A stretch of DNA of 32,588 bases from an uncultured Pelosinus sp. (GTDB lineage: Bacteria > Bacillota > Negativicutes > DSM-13327), in assembly GCA_946415545.1 (NCBI GenBank), contig CAMKSY010000007.1:1-32588 (forward strand), read 5' to 3'. Positions 1 to 11,694 of the stretch are shown piece after piece. The notes beneath the pieces were generated by a model. It saw only the letters and a list, made by a program, of their open reading frames with translations, did no database searches and was not told the DNA's origin. Numbering within the stretch: position 1 is the first letter of the stretch; each line of letters opens with the position of its first letter. The position numbers and the translations under genes were made by a program.

Positions 1-2021
1 ATTTTGCTAAGAATTAGTTTTTCATATTGAGGCGGGATCAGAGCGTCCCAGTTTACAGGATGTCCCTCTTGGTAGCAGCGTACTAAGTGATCTTGAATCG
101 TAAGAGTTTTTAGTTTACGGATTTGGCTGATTTCCTCCAGAGAATGTCCTTTCTGGTATAATTTAAGACTGACAACATGGCTGGGACTTTCCTGGACTTT
201 TACAGCTGCTTCTTTACTTTCCATAGAAGAGCTGGAGGATTGAATATTATTTGCCAATGCATATTGCTGCAATACTTCGAGGAATTCGTCACCGTAGCGT
301 TTTCGCTTGCTTTCTCCCACCCCTTTTATGGTCAATAGAGCGTCATAGCTGGTTGGACAATATTCGCTCATTTCTTTTAAGGTGCTGTCGGCAAACACAA
401 GATAGGGTGGTATCTGTTCTCTGTCGGCAATGGTCTTACGCAAGTTTCGCAGCAAACTAAATAGCGAATTATCTGCTGTGATTTTCTGAGGTCGCTTCGG
501 AACTTTCTGCCATACTTTTGTTTGATTTTTTAAAACGGCGATTCCTTTCGGTGCCAATTTTACTACAGGATATTCACTGTCCGTTAACATGAGATAGTCG
601 GTAGCAATCAAACGGTTAATAGCATCCCGTATCTCTGGTAAGGTATAGCTTTTTAGCAAACCGTAGGTGGATAGGCTGTCAAAACCCAGTTGTAGAACCT
701 TTTTATCCTTAGATCCTTTTAATACACTGGCAATTAAAGTGGTACCATAGCGTTCTTTAACTCGCATAACACAGGAGAAAATCTTTTGAGCGTCTAAGGT
801 AATATCTGTAAGTTCGTTGTCATCCTTACAATTGCTGCAATTGTCACATTCTGATAGACCACTTGTCTCACCAAAATAACTTAAGATAAATTTCCGCAGG
901 CATTCTGGGGTATGACAATAATCCACCATTGTTTGCAGTTTGCTAAGTTCATTGGTTTTCCGATCGGCATCAAAAGTTGTCTGTTCGATCAGATAGCGTT
1001 GCAATAGAGGATCTTGGGCGCCAAACAGTAAAATACATTCACTTGGTTCACCGTCTCGTCCTGCACGACCTGCTTCTTGGTAATAAGCTTCCATATTTTT
1101 GGGCATATTGTAATGAATCACATAACGCACATTGGATTTATCAATCCCCATTCCAAAAGCATTTGTGGCGACCATGATACTAATATTGTCATAGATGAAC
1201 TGTTCTTGGTAGTGTTGGCGTTCCTTATCAGGTAGTCCAGCATGATATTTGCCTACGGAGTAACCTTTTTTGTATAATAGGCTGTAAAGATTATCTACTT
1301 CTTTACGGGTAGCGGCGTAAATAATTCCGGATTGTTCTTTGTTGGTGGTAATATATTTAAGGGTAAAGTCTTGCTTGTTTTCACCGCGAATAACAGTAAA
1401 GGAGAGGTTTTCACGATCAAACCCGGTCATGTATACATCTGGTTTTCTTAGGGTTAATAAGGTAATAATGTCTTGGGTTACATCTGTGGTAGCGGTGGCT
1501 GTAAAGGCACCAATAATGGGACGGCTGGGCAGTGAGGCGATAAAAGTTCCCACAGCCCGATAGCTTGGACGAAAATCATGCCCCCATTGTGATACACAAT
1601 GGGCTTCATCAATAGCTAATAAAGAGATGCTAAGAACCTTGATCGCAGCTTGAAAACTTTCCGATTCTAAGCGTTCTGGAGCGATATAGATAATTTTGTA
1701 GCGACCGCATTTTGCATTGTAAATACGCTCATTGACCTGGGAGAGGGTAAGGGAGCTATTAATAAAGGTTGCCGGAATTCCCACTCCGTTTAATGCGTCA
1801 ACCTGATCTTTCATTAAAGAAATCAAGGGTGAGACAACAAGGGTAACTCCTGGCAGTAAGAGGGCGGGAATCTGAAAGCACAGGGATTTACCAGCACCAG
1901 TAGGCATGATAGCTAACGTATCTTTTTTGCCTAATAAGCTGGTGATGATTTTCTCCTGACCTGGGCGAAAGGTGGTATAGCCATAGTGCTGCTTTAATAT
2001 GTTTAGGGCGGCATTTAACAT
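1..2021 (-). CDS. recQ: ATP-dependent DNA helicase RecQ (3' end beyond window)
   Basis: Reverse-strand translation from ATG at 2021: MLNAALNILKQHYGYTTFRPGQEKIITSLLGKKDTLAIMPTGAGKSLCFQIPALLLPGVTLVVSPLISLMKDQV; HRDC-like C-terminal text KGVGESKRKRYGDEFLEVLQQYA near 240-320. Open at left edge, so missing from ORF track. Confidence 0.95.
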   Translation of the reverse strand, partial: MLNAALNILKQHYGYTTFRPGQEKIITSLLGKKDTLAIMPTGAGKSLCFQIPALLLPGVTLVVSPLISLMKDQVDALNGVGIPATFINSSLTLSQVNERIYNAKCGRYKIIYIAPERLESESFQAAIKVLSISLLAIDEAHCVSQWGHDFRPSYRAVGTFIASLPSRPIIGAFTATATTDVTQDIITLLTLRKPDVYMTGFDRENLSFTVIRGENKQDFTLKYITTNKEQSGIIYAATRKEVDNLYSLLYKKGYSVGKYHAGLPDKERQHYQEQFIYDNISIMVATNAFGMGIDKSNVRYVIHYNMPKNMEAYYQEAGRAGRDGEPSECILLFGAQDPLLQRYLIEQTTFDADRKTNELSKLQTMVDYCHTPECLRKFILSYFGETSGLSECDNCSNCKDDNELTDITLDAQKIFSCVMRVKERYGTTLIASVLKGSKDKKVLQLGFDSLSTYGLLKSYTLPEIRDAINRLIATDYLMLTDSEYPVVKLAPKGIAVLKNQTKVWQKVPKRPQKITADNSLFSLLRNLRKTIADREQIPPYLVFADSTLKEMSEYCPTSYDALLTIKGVGESKRKRYGDEFLEVLQQYALANNIQSSSSSMESKEAAVKVQESPSHVVSLKLYQKGHSLEEISQIRKLKTLTIQDHLVRCYQEGHPVNWDALIPPQYEKLILSK

Positions 2022-2232
2022 GTAATTATCTCCTGAAAATTATTTTTGTTATAGTTCCTGCTTCTTTGTGATCTTGAAGAGGAGCCGATACTTTTATCCG
2101 TTAATTCTTAGTTCGTCTTTTGATAGGAGGATTCCTGTCGATATAACAGATGCTTTTTATGCCAATACCATTATATTTTTTCGGCTAATCATGTATAATG
2201 GAGAATAAAGTTGTGTTTGAGGAGGGTTTACT

Positions 2233-3123
2233 ATTAAGTTTCAACAGCTTACTCTAGAAGATAAGCCGCTATTTGATCGATTCTTTAGTGAGCGGCGCTA
2301 TGAAAATGCCCATTATAATTTTACAAATCTATTTATGTGGCGTAAAGCCTATAAAATACAGTGGACGGTCGAAGGTAATTATCTATGTGTAAAAGCTTGC
2401 TGGGAAGGCGTAAAGTTCTTTTTACCACCCTTTGGTCCGAAGGAAGGTCTATCCGAAATACTGGATCGTATGATACAGCATGCAAAAGAGGATGATTTTG
2501 CGTTTTCGTTGCAGGGTGTAGAAACTTTTATGATCGAGTGGCTGGAAGAAGCAAAGCCAGGTTACTTTACATCCAAAGCTGTGCGGGATAATTTCGATTA
2601 TGTATATTTAGCGAAAGATTTAATTGAGCTAAAAGGGCGTAAATTTCATACTAAGAAAAATCATGTAAATAGTTTTAGAAAAAAATATGACAATTACGAA
2701 TATGTACCTATGACCGAGGAAATGGCGAAGGACTGTATTGAGTTTATGCAGGAGTGGTGTGATGATCGAGGCTGTGTAAAAGGTGATGATCTAGACTGTG
2801 AAAGAAATGCAATTGTGGAAGCGATGAATAATTTTACAGTTCTTGGTTTTCAAGGAGGAGCTATTTTTATCGATGGTAAAATGGCAGCTTTTAGTTATGG
2901 TGAAATGGGCAATGACGATACCGCTGTAATTCATGTGGAAAAGGGTCGCATGGGAATCAATGGAGTATACAGCATTATTAATCAGGAGTTCTGTGCCCGT
3001 ACTTTCTCACAGGCAATGTATATTAACCGCGAGGAAGATATGGGGATTGAAGGCTTACGAAAAGCAAAAGAATCCTATCATCCTATTAAAATGATAGAAA
3101 AATATAATGTAAGACTTAAATGA
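2233..3123 (+). CDS. DUF2156 (phosphatidylglycerol lysyltransferase C-terminal-like) protein, likely starting at ATT 2233
   Basis: ORF 2335-3123 lacks the N-terminus; in-frame upstream codons give IKFQQLTLEDKPLFDRFFSERRYENAHYNFTNLFMWR, a DUF2156-like N-terminus, preceded by GGAGGG. Confidence 0.8.
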   Translation: MKFQQLTLEDKPLFDRFFSERRYENAHYNFTNLFMWRKAYKIQWTVEGNYLCVKACWEGVKFFLPPFGPKEGLSEILDRMIQHAKEDDFAFSLQGVETFMIEWLEEAKPGYFTSKAVRDNFDYVYLAKDLIELKGRKFHTKKNHVNSFRKKYDNYEYVPMTEEMAKDCIEFMQEWCDDRGCVKGDDLDCERNAIVEAMNNFTVLGFQGGAIFIDGKMAAFSYGEMGNDDTAVIHVEKGRMGINGVYSIINQEFCARTFSQAMYINREEDMGIEGLRKAKESYHPIKMIEKYNVRLK

Positions 3124-3124
3124 T

Positions 3125-3186
3125 AGTAAGTACGCCTACGATTTAGAGTGAGAATGAGTTCCAGCTGAATCGTAGCCGTACTTACT
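3125..3186. repeat. Long intergenic inverted repeat
   Basis: AGTAAGTACGCCTACGATT (3125-3143) vs AATCGTAGCCGTACTTACT (3168-3186), 18/19 complementary, 24-nt loop. Confidence 0.75.
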
Positions 3187-3199
3187 ATATAAATAGTAT

Positions 3200-3252
3200 A
3201 AGATCCCTGCTGTTTATGATCAAAAGAGATGATAAGCAACAGGGATCTTTTG
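3200..3252 (+). terminator. Rho-independent terminator-like hairpin
   Basis: AAGATCCCTG ... CAGGGATCTTTT. Confidence 0.6.
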
Positions 3253-3386
3253 CATAGTTACATTCTTTTCTAGGGTATGATAGTAAAAAAGAATGAAAAG
3301 TAATATAAAAAGATATGACTAAAAAAGCAGGAAGATTACAACTATTTGTACAATTAGGTAACAAAGAGGAATAAGGAGATGATTCT

Positions 3387-4652
3387 ATGAAAAAAGTACA
3401 ATTAGCATATGGTAAAGGCAGTATTAGTATTGAAGTTCCTGATAAGGCAGTAATAGTAGAACCCCCGCATATAGAGAGTTTGGCAGATGAGAAGGGCGCT
3501 GTTGTCCACGCTCTGCGTCATCCTACCGGAACTCCTCCTCTAAAGGAAATGGTAAAAGCATCCGATACGGTTGCCATTGTAATTTCTGACATCACAAGAC
3601 CAACTCCGAATCACAAGTTAGTTCCATGGCTGATCGAAGAACTGTCCCATGTTCCTAAAGAAAATTTTGTGGTGATCAATGGATTAGGGAGCCATCGTCA
3701 TAATACGAGAGAAGAATTAATTGGAATGCTAGGGCAGGAAGTCGTTGATACAATTCGAGTCATCAATCATGAAGCCTTTGATGATAAGGAATTAGTACAT
3801 GTTGGTCGGAATAGTTATGGATCGGAAGTATATTTAAATAAAACCTATGTAGAAGCTGATTTTAGAATTGTTACAGGGTTTATTGAACCTCACTTTTTTG
3901 CAGGATTTTCTGGCGGACCAAAAGGCATAAATCCGGGAATTGTGGGAATTAAGACCATTCAGGATTTTCATAATGCTGAAATGATCGGTAATCCAAAGAG
4001 TACTTGGGGTATAATTGAAGGTAATGGTGTGCAAGATGCGGCCACTCAAAATTGTTTAATGGCAAAGCCTCAATTTATGCTGAATGTAACATTAAATGGG
4101 GATAAAGAAATAACCAATGTATTTGCAGGAGATGTGATTCAAGCTCATCGAGTAGGCTGCGAATTTGTAAAACATCATGCGATGGTTGCTGTAGATCATT
4201 CTTTTGATATTGTCATTACGACTAATGCAGGGTATCCTTTGGATCAGAATCTGTATCAAACGGTAAAAGGGATGAGTGCTGGTGCGCAAATCGTAAAAGA
4301 GGGCGGCAGTATTATTAGTGTTGCCGAGTGTTCAGACGGGCTGCCAAGCCATGGTAATTTTGGCCCCATTTTGAAAATGCGCAATACTCCTCAAGCACTG
4401 CTGGATATGATTAATGAACCATCTTTTTCGATGTTTGATCAGTGGGAAGCCCAAGCCCTGGCAATGATACAGGTTAAAGCCGATTGCTATTTGTACTCCA
4501 CTCTAGACAAAGAAACTGTAGCAGACTGCATGCTGCAGTCTGTTGATAATATAGAACAAACATTGGCGACCTTGATTGAAAAGTATGGGCCTGATGCAAG
4601 TATTGCTGTATTGCCTCTAGGGCCGCTCGTTGTTCCTTACGTTGCCAAGTAA
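3387..4652 (+). CDS. larA: Nickel-dependent lactate racemase family protein
   Basis: 421 aa; LarA-like SDITRPTPNHKLVPWLIEEL, NGLGSHRHNTREEL, GFIEPHFFAGFSGGPKGINPGI. Confidence 0.85.
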   Translation: MKKVQLAYGKGSISIEVPDKAVIVEPPHIESLADEKGAVVHALRHPTGTPPLKEMVKASDTVAIVISDITRPTPNHKLVPWLIEELSHVPKENFVVINGLGSHRHNTREELIGMLGQEVVDTIRVINHEAFDDKELVHVGRNSYGSEVYLNKTYVEADFRIVTGFIEPHFFAGFSGGPKGINPGIVGIKTIQDFHNAEMIGNPKSTWGIIEGNGVQDAATQNCLMAKPQFMLNVTLNGDKEITNVFAGDVIQAHRVGCEFVKHHAMVAVDHSFDIVITTNAGYPLDQNLYQTVKGMSAGAQIVKEGGSIISVAECSDGLPSHGNFGPILKMRNTPQALLDMINEPSFSMFDQWEAQALAMIQVKADCYLYSTLDKETVADCMLQSVDNIEQTLATLIEKYGPDASIAVLPLGPLVVPYVAK

Positions 4653-4657
4653 AAGTG

Positions 4658-4691
4658 CGAGTCTCCATTCTTTATGGAGGCTCGTTTTTTT
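4658..4691 (+). terminator. Terminator after larA
   Basis: CGAGtCTCCAT...ATGGAGgCTCG followed by T run. Confidence 0.75.
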
Positions 4692-4793
4692 ATTAAATAA
4701 AAAAACTTTTAGTCCATCATCTGAGCCGTTGCAAATCATTATTTTAAGTATAGTGTGATACGTATTACTCCATACTATGATTGAGGTGAGCTG

Positions 4794-5816
4794 ATGGAAA
4801 ATAAGCAAAAATTTATGACGATAATGTTTCTGATTGGAATGTTGATAATGACAGGAGCTTGTTCTTTTTTGCAATCACCTGCTCCAAAACCCGACCCTGA
4901 GGTGGTAGAAGAAGCACCTGCTCCAGAGGCGCCGGTGCCAGAAACCGTTCAGCCTATTCCTGGGGTAGAAACGTTAGACGTTAATAAATACACCATTGAA
5001 CCGACAATAACGGTGTGGATTGCAGATAAGGGCTATGTAGACAGAATGTTGTTAGAAAAGTATCTAGAAGGTGTTGTCGCAAGGGAAATGCATAATGATT
5101 GGCCAATTGAAGCCTTAGCTGCTCAGGCAATTACCTCTCGTACACTCACCCTTCATGCGATGGAAGCAGGGACGATTATGAAGCTGCATCGTGCTGATGT
5201 AAGTACGGCTAAAGAAGAACTGCAGGCTTACGCCCCTGAGCTAGTAAATGACAATGTCAGAGAAGCTGTACGCCGTACCCGAGGTGAAGTACTGACGTAT
5301 GCAGGAGGTTTGATCAATGCGATTTACAGCTCTTGTAATGGACAAATTGCTGCTACCAAGGAAGAAAGCTTTCCAGTAGAGATACCTACACCAACACCAT
5401 ATTTTCAGCCAATAACAGACCAGTGCTTTCAATATGCACCTGAAAAAGAAAAGTCATGGACAGTTAAAATACCGGGAGCAGAGGTTGCTGCTGCTGTCGG
5501 TTATTCTGGTAATCCGAAAGATATTCGAATTTTGGAGAAAGGCCCTTCAGGTCGTATTCTATATATTGGTGCAGGGAATAAAAAAGTATATGGATCTGAT
5601 TTTAGAAAGAAAGTCGGCTATGACCGTTTAAAATCAACATTAATAACAGAGATGATGTATGATGGAGAAAGCTTTACCTTTAAAGGAATGGGCTGGGGCA
5701 ATGGTGTAGGGTTGTGTCAGTGGGGGGCTTATACTTTTGCGCAAGAGGGGCATAAAGCAGAGGATATTGTGAAGGCCTATTATGTCGGGACAGAAGTGAC
5801 CAAACTCTGGCAGTAG
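4794..5816 (+). CDS. SpoIID/LytB domain lipoprotein
   Basis: Lipobox MTGACS; LEGVVAREMHNDWPIEALAAQAITSRTLTL and GMGWGNGVGLCQWGAYTFAQEGHKAEDIVKAYYVGTEV. Confidence 0.9.
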   Translation: MENKQKFMTIMFLIGMLIMTGACSFLQSPAPKPDPEVVEEAPAPEAPVPETVQPIPGVETLDVNKYTIEPTITVWIADKGYVDRMLLEKYLEGVVAREMHNDWPIEALAAQAITSRTLTLHAMEAGTIMKLHRADVSTAKEELQAYAPELVNDNVREAVRRTRGEVLTYAGGLINAIYSSCNGQIAATKEESFPVEIPTPTPYFQPITDQCFQYAPEKEKSWTVKIPGAEVAAAVGYSGNPKDIRILEKGPSGRILYIGAGNKKVYGSDFRKKVGYDRLKSTLITEMMYDGESFTFKGMGWGNGVGLCQWGAYTFAQEGHKAEDIVKAYYVGTEVTKLWQ

Positions 5817-5893
5817 AGCACAGAGTAATCTTTTTCCACGGTTTTGCATATACTAGTAGTGGAGAGGCAGTCATTTGACGCCTCATCCATATA

Positions 5894-5935
5894 GGCGCCG
5901 CAGTTTCTCTTTTACAAAGACGGGACTGCGGCGCT
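5894..5935. repeat. Intergenic GC-rich inverted repeat
   Basis: GGCGCCGCAGT (5894-5904) vs ACTGCGGCGCT (5925-5935). Confidence 0.6.
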
Positions 5936-5967
5936 ACGGTTTTAAAACTACATTACCAACCACACCA

Positions 5968-6020
5968 GGTGCAGAGGACACAGAGGGGAGGACAGCGATT
6001 CCTCCGTGGATCTCTGCGCC
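5968..6020. repeat. Intergenic palindromic repeat
   Basis: Nested arms GGTGCAGAG/CTCTGCGCC and GGAGG/CCTCC. Confidence 0.6.
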
Positions 6021-6226
6021 TTCTGTATTTAGCGTTTCCCTTTATAATTGTATCTGAATTTTTTAGATCCTTATTGAAGGGCGGTATTATGAAATAAAAG
6101 TGTAGTTTTATTGTCAATATTTTAGCAGGATTTACTGTATTGCCATTGAACTTATATAGCAGAAGCGGATAAATGCTAAAAAGGTTCAGCGAAAATGGAG
6201 TCCGACAGCAAAAGGGAGATGGCGAA

Positions 6227-7096
6227 ATGGCAGAGTATGCAATTACATCAGAAATGGCAGGCTCATTGGCACGGTTTATTTATCAAAATACTGGTTATCA
6301 TATTATTGTTTGTAACCAAGACGCTATGATTGTAGGAGATTCAGATGGCGGTAAGCGTCTTAATACAAAGCATCTTGGTTCACAAAACATTCTTAGTGGT
6401 CACTTAGATGAATATGTAGTAACACCAGCTGATGTGGCAAAGAACCCAACTCTAAAAGAAGGACAGAATTATCCCATTGAGGTAGATGGACAAAGAGTAG
6501 GTACTTTTGCTATTGCTGGTCAATTGGATTATGTTCGTCCTATTGCTAAGGTCGTCGTGGCTTTATTAAGTACACGATTAAAACAAGCAAAGCAAATCGA
6601 GATTGTTCAGCAAGTAGCTCATGCAGTTTCACAAAATGTAAGTCAGGCAGTTGCTGCCATAGAGGGGATTTCTGCCTCTTCTCAAGAATTAGCTGCCAAT
6701 ACAGAAAGCGTTGTGAATGTATCTCATGATTCTGTTAGACGAGTAAAAGATACGGGAAAAATCCTTGATATGAGTCGTAAGATTGCTACCCAAACGAAGC
6801 TGTTAAGTCTGAATGCTTCTATTGAAGCTGCCAGAGCTGGAAATTATGGCAGGGGTTTTGCAGTAGTTGCACAAGAAATGCAGAATTTAGCACAAAATAG
6901 TGCAGATGCTACGGAAAACATTAACAAGATACTGCAGGAAATACAAGAATCAATACAAAAAGTAATTGATGGTATCAATCAGTCTGCGTTAATTTCTAAT
7001 AAACAAGCTGGAACGATGCAGGATATTATTAAAGTGATTCAAGATGTTCAGACTTCATCAGCTGATTTGGTAGCAGCATTTAACAATAAAAATTAA
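6227..7096 (+). CDS. Cytoplasmic MCP-like signalling protein with N-terminal sugar-diacid-recognition-type domain
   Basis: N-terminus resembles CdaR-type sensor ([31 protein letters not shown]); C-terminus has MCP hairpin text [43 protein letters not shown] 6227 preceded by AAAGGGAGA. Confidence 0.85.
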   Translation: MAEYAITSEMAGSLARFIYQNTGYHIIVCNQDAMIVGDSDGGKRLNTKHLGSQNILSGHLDEYVVTPADVAKNPTLKEGQNYPIEVDGQRVGTFAIAGQLDYVRPIAKVVVALLSTRLKQAKQIEIVQQVAHAVSQNVSQAVAAIEGISASSQELAANTESVVNVSHDSVRRVKDTGKILDMSRKIATQTKLLSLNASIEAARAGNYGRGFAVVAQEMQNLAQNSADATENINKILQEIQESIQKVIDGINQSALISNKQAGTMQDIIKVIQDVQTSSADLVAAFNNKN

Positions 7097-7252
7097 TAAG
7101 CTAAAAGAGAAATCAGAAATAAAAGCAAATAAAATATATTTTGGGGAATTTTTCATATAGTATAAAATGAATGATCCGTTAAACGCGCCGCTTGTCTGCT
7201 ATGCACAGGCATGAGGCGTTATGTTTTTTTATGCAAATTTTTCTTCCTTTTC

Positions 7253-7280
7253 TTGCAATATTTGCTGAGTACGCTATAAT
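7253..7280 (+). promoter_or_regulatory. Sigma-A-like promoter for DUF1934-argS
   Basis: TTGCAA - 16 nt - TATAAT, about 28 nt before ATG 7308. Confidence 0.5.
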
Positions 7281-7307
7281 ATATTTCAGGCTGACAGAGG
7301 AGATAAT

Positions 7308-7742
7308 ATGATAGATATTATTATTACGATCATTGGTACTCAAAAAGATGAAAAGGGTGAAGAGTCTTGTATTGAATGTACTGCAAAAGGTCGTTATTAT
7401 GAAAGAAATAGCATTCGATATATTGTATATAAGGATCATGAGATTTCTGGTGTTGAAGGCGTTACTACAATGTTGAAAGTGTACGATAAGCATGTGGAAT
7501 TGGTACGAATGGGCAGCGTAGATCATAAACAGGAATTTCTTCCAGGTCAAAAAAGCTGTAGCGTGTACCATACGCCTTATGGTACTATGCATATGGGCAT
7601 ACAGACAAACAGCTTAAAGATGGCTTTAGCCAGTACAACTGGAACCATCGCAATTGAGTATGAATTAGAGATAAACGGACAATGGCAAAGTGCCAATACC
7701 TTGTCGATCAGCATACAGGAGGAAAGCATAAGTGGACATTAA
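7308..7742 (+). CDS. DUF1934 domain protein (YwiB-like)
   Basis: 144 aa, overlaps argS start by 11 nt; DUF1934-argS adjacency is typical in Firmicutes. Confidence 0.75.
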   Translation: MIDIIITIIGTQKDEKGEESCIECTAKGRYYERNSIRYIVYKDHEISGVEGVTTMLKVYDKHVELVRMGSVDHKQEFLPGQKSCSVYHTPYGTMHMGIQTNSLKMALASTTGTIAIEYELEINGQWQSANTLSISIQEESISGH

Positions 7743-9396
7743 AGAATTATTACATAAAGCAATTTATCAAGCAGCTCAATCAGCCATTGCAGATGGTGTA
7801 TTTGCCAGTCATGAGCTGCCCCAGGTGATCCTGGAAGTACCACCTAAAAAAGAATTTGGCGATTTTGCTACTAATTTTTCGATGCAGGCTGCCAGAGGTG
7901 CAAAAACCAATCCTAGAGTGATTGCTGAAGCGATTGTTGCTCGGATGAAAGAAACATGGTTGGAAAAAGCTGTGATTGCAGGACCGGGATTTATCAATTT
8001 TTATTTGAAAACTGACTGGTTATATACCATGTTAAACGATATATTAGCCCAAGGTGAAAATTATGGGAATAGTGGAGCGGGTCAAGAAGAGCGTGTACAG
8101 GTAGAATATGTTAGCGCCAACCCTACCGGACCTCTTCACGTAGGTCATGGCCGTGGCGCTGCAGTAGGAAGCGCGTTAGTAAATTTATTAAGAGCAGCAG
8201 GGTATAACGTGGCGAGTGAATATTATATCAATGATGCGGGTAATCAAATTGATAACTTGGCAGCATCGGTTCATGCCCGTTACCTCGAACTTCTCGGCCA
8301 AAAGGTAGAGTTTCCTGGAGATGGTTATCATGGTCAGGATATTATCGAAACGGCGCAGCGTATTCTTGATAAGGCGGGAGATCATTATCTTTCCATGCCT
8401 GTTTCAGAGCGGTTATCTGCCTTCAAAGAAATTGCCCTGCAGGAAAAACTGGCTGCATTAAAGGCTGACCTTATCGCATTTAATGTGCAATTTGATGTTT
8501 GGTTTAGTGAGTGTACATTGCATCAAGATGGTGCATTGCAAGAGACCTGTCAAGTGCTCAAAGACAATGGTTCTATCTATGAACAAGAAGGAGCTCTTTG
8601 GTTAAAATCCACAGCCTATGGAGATGATAAGGATCGGGTAGTAATTCGTGATAATGGAATTCCTACTTATTTAGCTGCCGATATTGCCTATCATAGGAAC
8701 AAGCTGGAAAGAGGATTTGATCAATTAATTAATATTTGGGGTGCTGATCATCATGGTTATATTTGCCGTGTGAAAGCAGCTATTGGTTCCTTAGGGTATT
8801 CTCCCGAGCAACTGGAAGTTTTAATTGTACAAATGGTAAGCTTATATAGAAGTGGTCAATTGGTAAAAATGTCTAAACGTACAGGACAAAGTGTAACGTT
8901 GTCGGAGTTGATTGAAGAAGTTGGTACCGATGCTGCAAGATTTTTCTTTATTATGCGGTCTCTTGATAGTCAATTGGATTTCGACCTTGATTTAGCAAAG
9001 TCAAGATCCAATGAAAACCCCGTATATTATATACAATATGCATATGCGCGCATCGCCAGTATTTTTCGTCAAGCTGCAGAAGATGGGATTATACTCAAGG
9101 AGGTTGATGCTGCGAATCTAAGTCTCCTTACCAGTGAGTGTGAGATGGATTTAATTAAGAAGTTGGGTGAATATCAAGAGGAAATTGCAGATGCTGCGAA
9201 AGAAAGGGCACCTCATCGGATCGCCCGCTATGCTCATGATTTGGCAGGGCAGTTTCACACTTTTTATAACCAATGCCGTATTAAAGGGGTTGAACAGGAT
9301 TTGCAATTGGCACGTATGGCGCTGGCAAAAGCTGTGCAAACAACCATTAGGCATGCATTAGGTATTTTGGGGATTAGTACACCTGAAAAAATGTAG
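7732..9396 (+). CDS. argS: Arginyl-tRNA synthetase
   Basis: 554 aa, GTG start; VEYVSANPTGPLHVGHGRGAAVG, GADHHGY, VKMSKRTGQSVTL. Confidence 0.98.
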   Translation: MDIKELLHKAIYQAAQSAIADGVFASHELPQVILEVPPKKEFGDFATNFSMQAARGAKTNPRVIAEAIVARMKETWLEKAVIAGPGFINFYLKTDWLYTMLNDILAQGENYGNSGAGQEERVQVEYVSANPTGPLHVGHGRGAAVGSALVNLLRAAGYNVASEYYINDAGNQIDNLAASVHARYLELLGQKVEFPGDGYHGQDIIETAQRILDKAGDHYLSMPVSERLSAFKEIALQEKLAALKADLIAFNVQFDVWFSECTLHQDGALQETCQVLKDNGSIYEQEGALWLKSTAYGDDKDRVVIRDNGIPTYLAADIAYHRNKLERGFDQLINIWGADHHGYICRVKAAIGSLGYSPEQLEVLIVQMVSLYRSGQLVKMSKRTGQSVTLSELIEEVGTDAARFFFIMRSLDSQLDFDLDLAKSRSNENPVYYIQYAYARIASIFRQAAEDGIILKEVDAANLSLLTSECEMDLIKKLGEYQEEIADAAKERAPHRIARYAHDLAGQFHTFYNQCRIKGVEQDLQLARMALAKAVQTTIRHALGILGISTPEKM

Positions 9397-9534
9397 GTTT
9401 TTTTTGAAAAAAATTACTAAAAAAAGGAATTTTCCTGAATTTGGTGAATCATTATCAGCGAATATGATTTCAAGCTCAAGTTAGTATAAATAGTAAAAGA
9501 AATTAAACGCTGCGTGCGGAAGGAATAAAATGAT

Positions 9535-9903
9535 ATGACAGATATGATGAAACAGGTTTCAGAAGTAGAGTTAGCCTATAAAATTTTGCAAAAAACAGGA
9601 CACTCCATGTATTTTAGAGAGTTAATTACAGAGGTTTTAGAGCTAAAAGGTCGTAGAATTCATTCTTTAGCTCATGCTATGTCGGAAGTTCATACACAAA
9701 TCAATATGGACAGCCGATTTGTCCATATGGGAAAAGGTATGTGGGGTCTTGTAGAATGGTCACCGCAGCAACTGAGTGCTCATTCTGCCAGTGAGGATAT
9801 TGATAGTGCACCGAGTTCATTTTCCTCCCGTCGTGAAAAACTTTTTGAAGAAATCCAGCAAGAATATGTTGCGTCTGCGGCAGAGCCTAGTGAACGAGAA
9901 TAA
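9535..9903 (+). CDS. rpoE: RNA polymerase delta-subunit-like HARE-HTH protein
   Basis: AYKILQKTGHSMYFRELITEVLELKG...MGKGMWGLVEW; directly upstream of pyrG as in Bacillus. Confidence 0.75.
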   Translation: MTDMMKQVSEVELAYKILQKTGHSMYFRELITEVLELKGRRIHSLAHAMSEVHTQINMDSRFVHMGKGMWGLVEWSPQQLSAHSASEDIDSAPSSFSSRREKLFEEIQQEYVASAAEPSERE

Positions 9904-9907
9904 GTAC

Positions 9908-9935
9908 TTGACACTGCCCTTTAGTAAAGTATAAA
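9908..9935 (+). promoter_or_regulatory. Sigma-A-type promoter upstream of pyrG
   Basis: TTGACA - 16 nt - TATAAA. Confidence 0.6.
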
Positions 9936-9971
9936 ATGATTGGCGTACTTGAACTAAATATAGCGTACTAA

Positions 9972-11618
<1,647 letters not shown>

Positions 11619-11625
11619 TAAAAAA

Positions 11626-11663
11626 AAGCAACTGTTGGACTATTTCCGGCAGTTGCTTTTTTG
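11626..11663 (+). terminator. Terminator after pyrG
   Basis: AAGCAACTG...CAGTTGCTTTTTT. Confidence 0.8.
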
Positions 11664-11694
11664 TAAGTAAAGGATATGTATGGCTAATGATGGC

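Noticed and set aside
251-1563. Three short plus-strand ORFs (251-460, 977-1177, 1339-1563)
   Set aside because: Antisense to recQ, which explains the region.
7179-7592. 137-aa minus-strand ORF
   Set aside because: Antisense to the DUF1934 gene and its leader; low-complexity composition.
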